A stretch of DNA of 22,789 nt from Pseudomonadota bacterium (GTDB lineage: Bacteria; Pseudomonadota; Alphaproteobacteria; Rhizobiales; Rhizobiaceae), in the NCBI GenBank assembly GCA_023399465.1, contig JAEWPB010000160.1, positions 1 to 22,789 of the forward strand. Direction: 5' to 3'. Shown here in pieces: positions 21,304 to 22,789 of this stretch (its first letter is position 1; every line of letters begins with the position of its first letter). Position numbers and translations under genes: made by a program. Below the pieces are notes generated by a model, which had not been told where the DNA came from, ran no database searches, and saw nothing but the letters and a program-made list of their open reading frames with translations.

Positions 21304-22789
21304 TCAGCCGCTCTGCTTCGCTTGCGCGGTATCGCTGGGATTTCCATCGCCGTCCGGCACCGCAATGCGGGCGATGACGGCACCGGCGCTCTGGCTGGAG
21401 CCGGCTTCGGCCAATATCGAGAGGATGCCGGAGGCCGGCGCCGCAACCGCGGTTTCCATCTTCATCGCATCCATGACCGCCAGTACGTCGCCCTTTTCGA
21501 CAGCCGCGCCGGTGGCGAATTTCCATTGCACCAGTATTCCGGGCACCGGCGCCCGAACCGCGCCTTCGTCCTCGGCGACGGCATCTGCCGCGTCAGTCGC
21601 CGCGGACCGAGCCGGCCCCGGGCCGAGAAGCCGCAGGAAGGCATCCGGGATGCCGACTTCGACGAGCTTGCCGTCGATTTCGATGCGGCCGCGCAACAGG
21701 CTCGTTTCCGCCGGGGATGCCGGCCGGGCAGCCGCCTTCAGCGTTTCAGCGAAATCGGTCTCGATCCAGCGGGTGTGAACGCGGAAATCGCTGCCGGCAA
21801 AGTCGGAATGTTCGAGCACGGCACGGTGGAACGGCAGCACCGAGGGCACGCCCTCGATCTCGAATTCGCCGAGAGCGCGGCGTGCGCGTGCGATCGCTGC
21901 CTCGCGCGTCGCGCCCCAGACGATCAGCTTGGCGACGAGGGAATCGAACATCGGCGGCACGGTGGAACCGCTGGTGACGCCGGCATCGACCCGCACGCCC
22001 GGACCGGACGGCGGCGCAAAAAGAGTGATGTCGCCGGCCGATGGCAGGAAACCGCGCCCCGCATCCTCGATATTGATTCGAAACTCGATCGCATGGCCGC
22101 GCGACTCAGGCATCTCGGTGAAGCTCAGCGGCAGGCCTTCGGCAATGCGGAACTGTTCGATGACCAGATCGATGCCTGTGGTCTCTTCGGTGACCGGGTG
22201 CTCGACCTGCAGGCGGGTGTTGACCTCGAGGAAGGAAATGACGCCATCGGCGCTCAGCAGGAATTCCACCGTGCCTGCGCCGCTATAGCCGGCCTCGGCG
22301 CAGATATCGCGCGCCGCACCGTGGAGCGTTTCCCGCTGCGCGGCAGACAGGAAAGGCGCCGGCGCTTCCTCGACCAGCTTCTGGTTACGCCGCTGCAGCG
22401 AGCAGTCGCGCGTTCCGACGACGACGACATTGCCGTGCCGATCGGCCAGCACCTGCGCCTCGACGTGGCGCGGACGATCGAGAAACTGCTCGACGAAGCA
22501 TTCGCCGCGACCGAAGGCAGCGACCGCCTCGCGGCTAGCCGAGGAGAACAGCTCCTCGACCTCGTCGAGGTAGCGGGCGATCTTCAGACCGCGCCCGCCG
22601 CCGCCATGGGCAGCCTTGATCGCGATGGGCAGGCCGAACTGTCGGGCGAAGGCCAGCGCCTCCGCAGGGCCCGACAGCGCGCCATCGCTGCCCGCAACGA
22701 GCGGCGCCCCGACCTTCTGGGCAATGCGCCGCGCCTCGAGCTTGTCGCCAAGCGCCTCGATCACCTTCGGGTCCGGCCCGATCCAGACG
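21304..22789 (-). CDS. Acyl-CoA carboxylase alpha chain: biotin carboxylase fused to BCCP (5' end missing)
   Basis: The gene runs off the right edge; 494 codons are visible, starting inside the biotin carboxylase domain at WIGPDPKVIEALGDK. Visible parts are the ATP-grasp glycine loop (KAAHGGGGRGLKI), the catalytic region RDCSLQRRNQKLVEEAPAP, the EVNTRLQVEHPVTE block, the biotin carboxylase C-terminal domain and, after a linker, a biotinyl domain with the biotin-accepting lysine in MDAMKMETAV. Judging from E. coli AccC, about 110 residues are missing, giving a protein near 600 residues. It should carboxylate biotin with ATP and bicarbonate for a partner carboxyltransferase. The fused layout fits acetyl/propionyl/methylcrotonyl-CoA or related carboxylases, not the separate housekeeping AccC/AccB. 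The PccA-type BT domain seems absent. The substrate cannot be decided without upstream genes. Confidence 0.88.
   Translation of the reverse strand, partial: VWIGPDPKVIEALGDKLEARRIAQKVGAPLVAGSDGALSGPAEALAFARQFGLPIAIKAAHGGGGRGLKIARYLDEVEELFSSASREAVAAFGRGECFVEQFLDRPRHVEAQVLADRHGNVVVVGTRDCSLQRRNQKLVEEAPAPFLSAAQRETLHGAARDICAEAGYSGAGTVEFLLSADGVISFLEVNTRLQVEHPVTEETTGIDLVIEQFRIAEGLPLSFTEMPESRGHAIEFRINIEDAGRGFLPSAGDITLFAPPSGPGVRVDAGVTSGSTVPPMFDSLVAKLIVWGATREAAIARARRALGEFEIEGVPSVLPFHRAVLEHSDFAGSDFRVHTRWIETDFAETLKAAARPASPAETSLLRGRIEIDGKLVEVGIPDAFLRLLGPGPARSAATDAADAVAEDEGAVRAPVPGILVQWKFATGAAVEKGDVLAVMDAMKMETAVAAPASGILSILAEAGSSQSAGAVIARIAVPDGDGNPSDTAQAKQSG

Noticed and set aside
1..22789. tRNA, rRNA, CRISPR array, transposase or phage genes
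   Set aside because: Looked for cloverleaf-like segments, regular spaced repeats and transposase motifs; none seen.

Overview
The window looks like Rhizobiaceae DNA (Sinorhizobium/Ensifer, Shinella or Rhizobium type). The evidence is rhizobial-type MinC, MinD and MinE, Exo-type exopolysaccharide (EPS) proteins, CtrA-like TTAA-N7-TTAA sites, and GC-rich flanking genes. No RNA gene, insertion sequence, phage gene or CRISPR array was seen.

Layout. (1) Positions 1-297 hold the 3' end of a branched-chain amino acid ABC transporter ATPase (LivF type) with a hairpin terminator. (2) Positions 415-11077, minus strand, hold a tightly packed nine-gene EPS operon. In transcription order it encodes an ExoY-type initiating sugar transferase, a Wzy-type polymerase, an ExoP/Wzz-type chain-length protein with a broken ATPase P-loop, a SAM methyltransferase, a GT2 glycosyltransferase, an FkbM methyltransferase, a GT4 glycosyltransferase, a Wzx-type flippase and an ExoF-type export protein. 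(3) Positions 11078-11272 are the divergent control region, with a near-perfect Crp-type dyad. (4) Positions 11273-16575, plus strand, hold a second EPS operon: a Crp/Fnr regulator, three GT4 glycosyltransferases and a secreted GH16 glycanase. (5) Positions 16850-18919 encode a UvrD/Rep-family helicase. (6) Positions 19023-20856, minus strand, are minCDE, with CtrA-like sites upstream and a terminator downstream. (7) Positions 20857-21303 are non-coding. (8) Positions 21304-22789, minus strand, encode a biotin carboxylase-BCCP fusion cut by the window edge.

How it fits together. The two divergent operons form a nearly complete Wzx/Wzy-dependent polysaccharide pathway. ExoY loads the first sugar phosphate on undecaprenyl phosphate, and five further glycosyltransferases could extend it to a repeat of up to six sugars. 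Two methyltransferases may decorate it, the flippase moves it across the inner membrane, Wzy polymerises it, the Wzz-like protein sets length, ExoF exports it, and the GH16 enzyme may trim it. No nucleotide-sugar synthesis gene and no acetyl-, succinyl- or pyruvyl-transferase is present, so precursors must come from elsewhere and methylation is the only visible decoration. The product is unknown; the gene set is not the full succinoglycan cluster. The points most worth a second look are the degenerate kinase domain, the Crp-type operator with its resident regulator, and the CtrA-like sites at minC.
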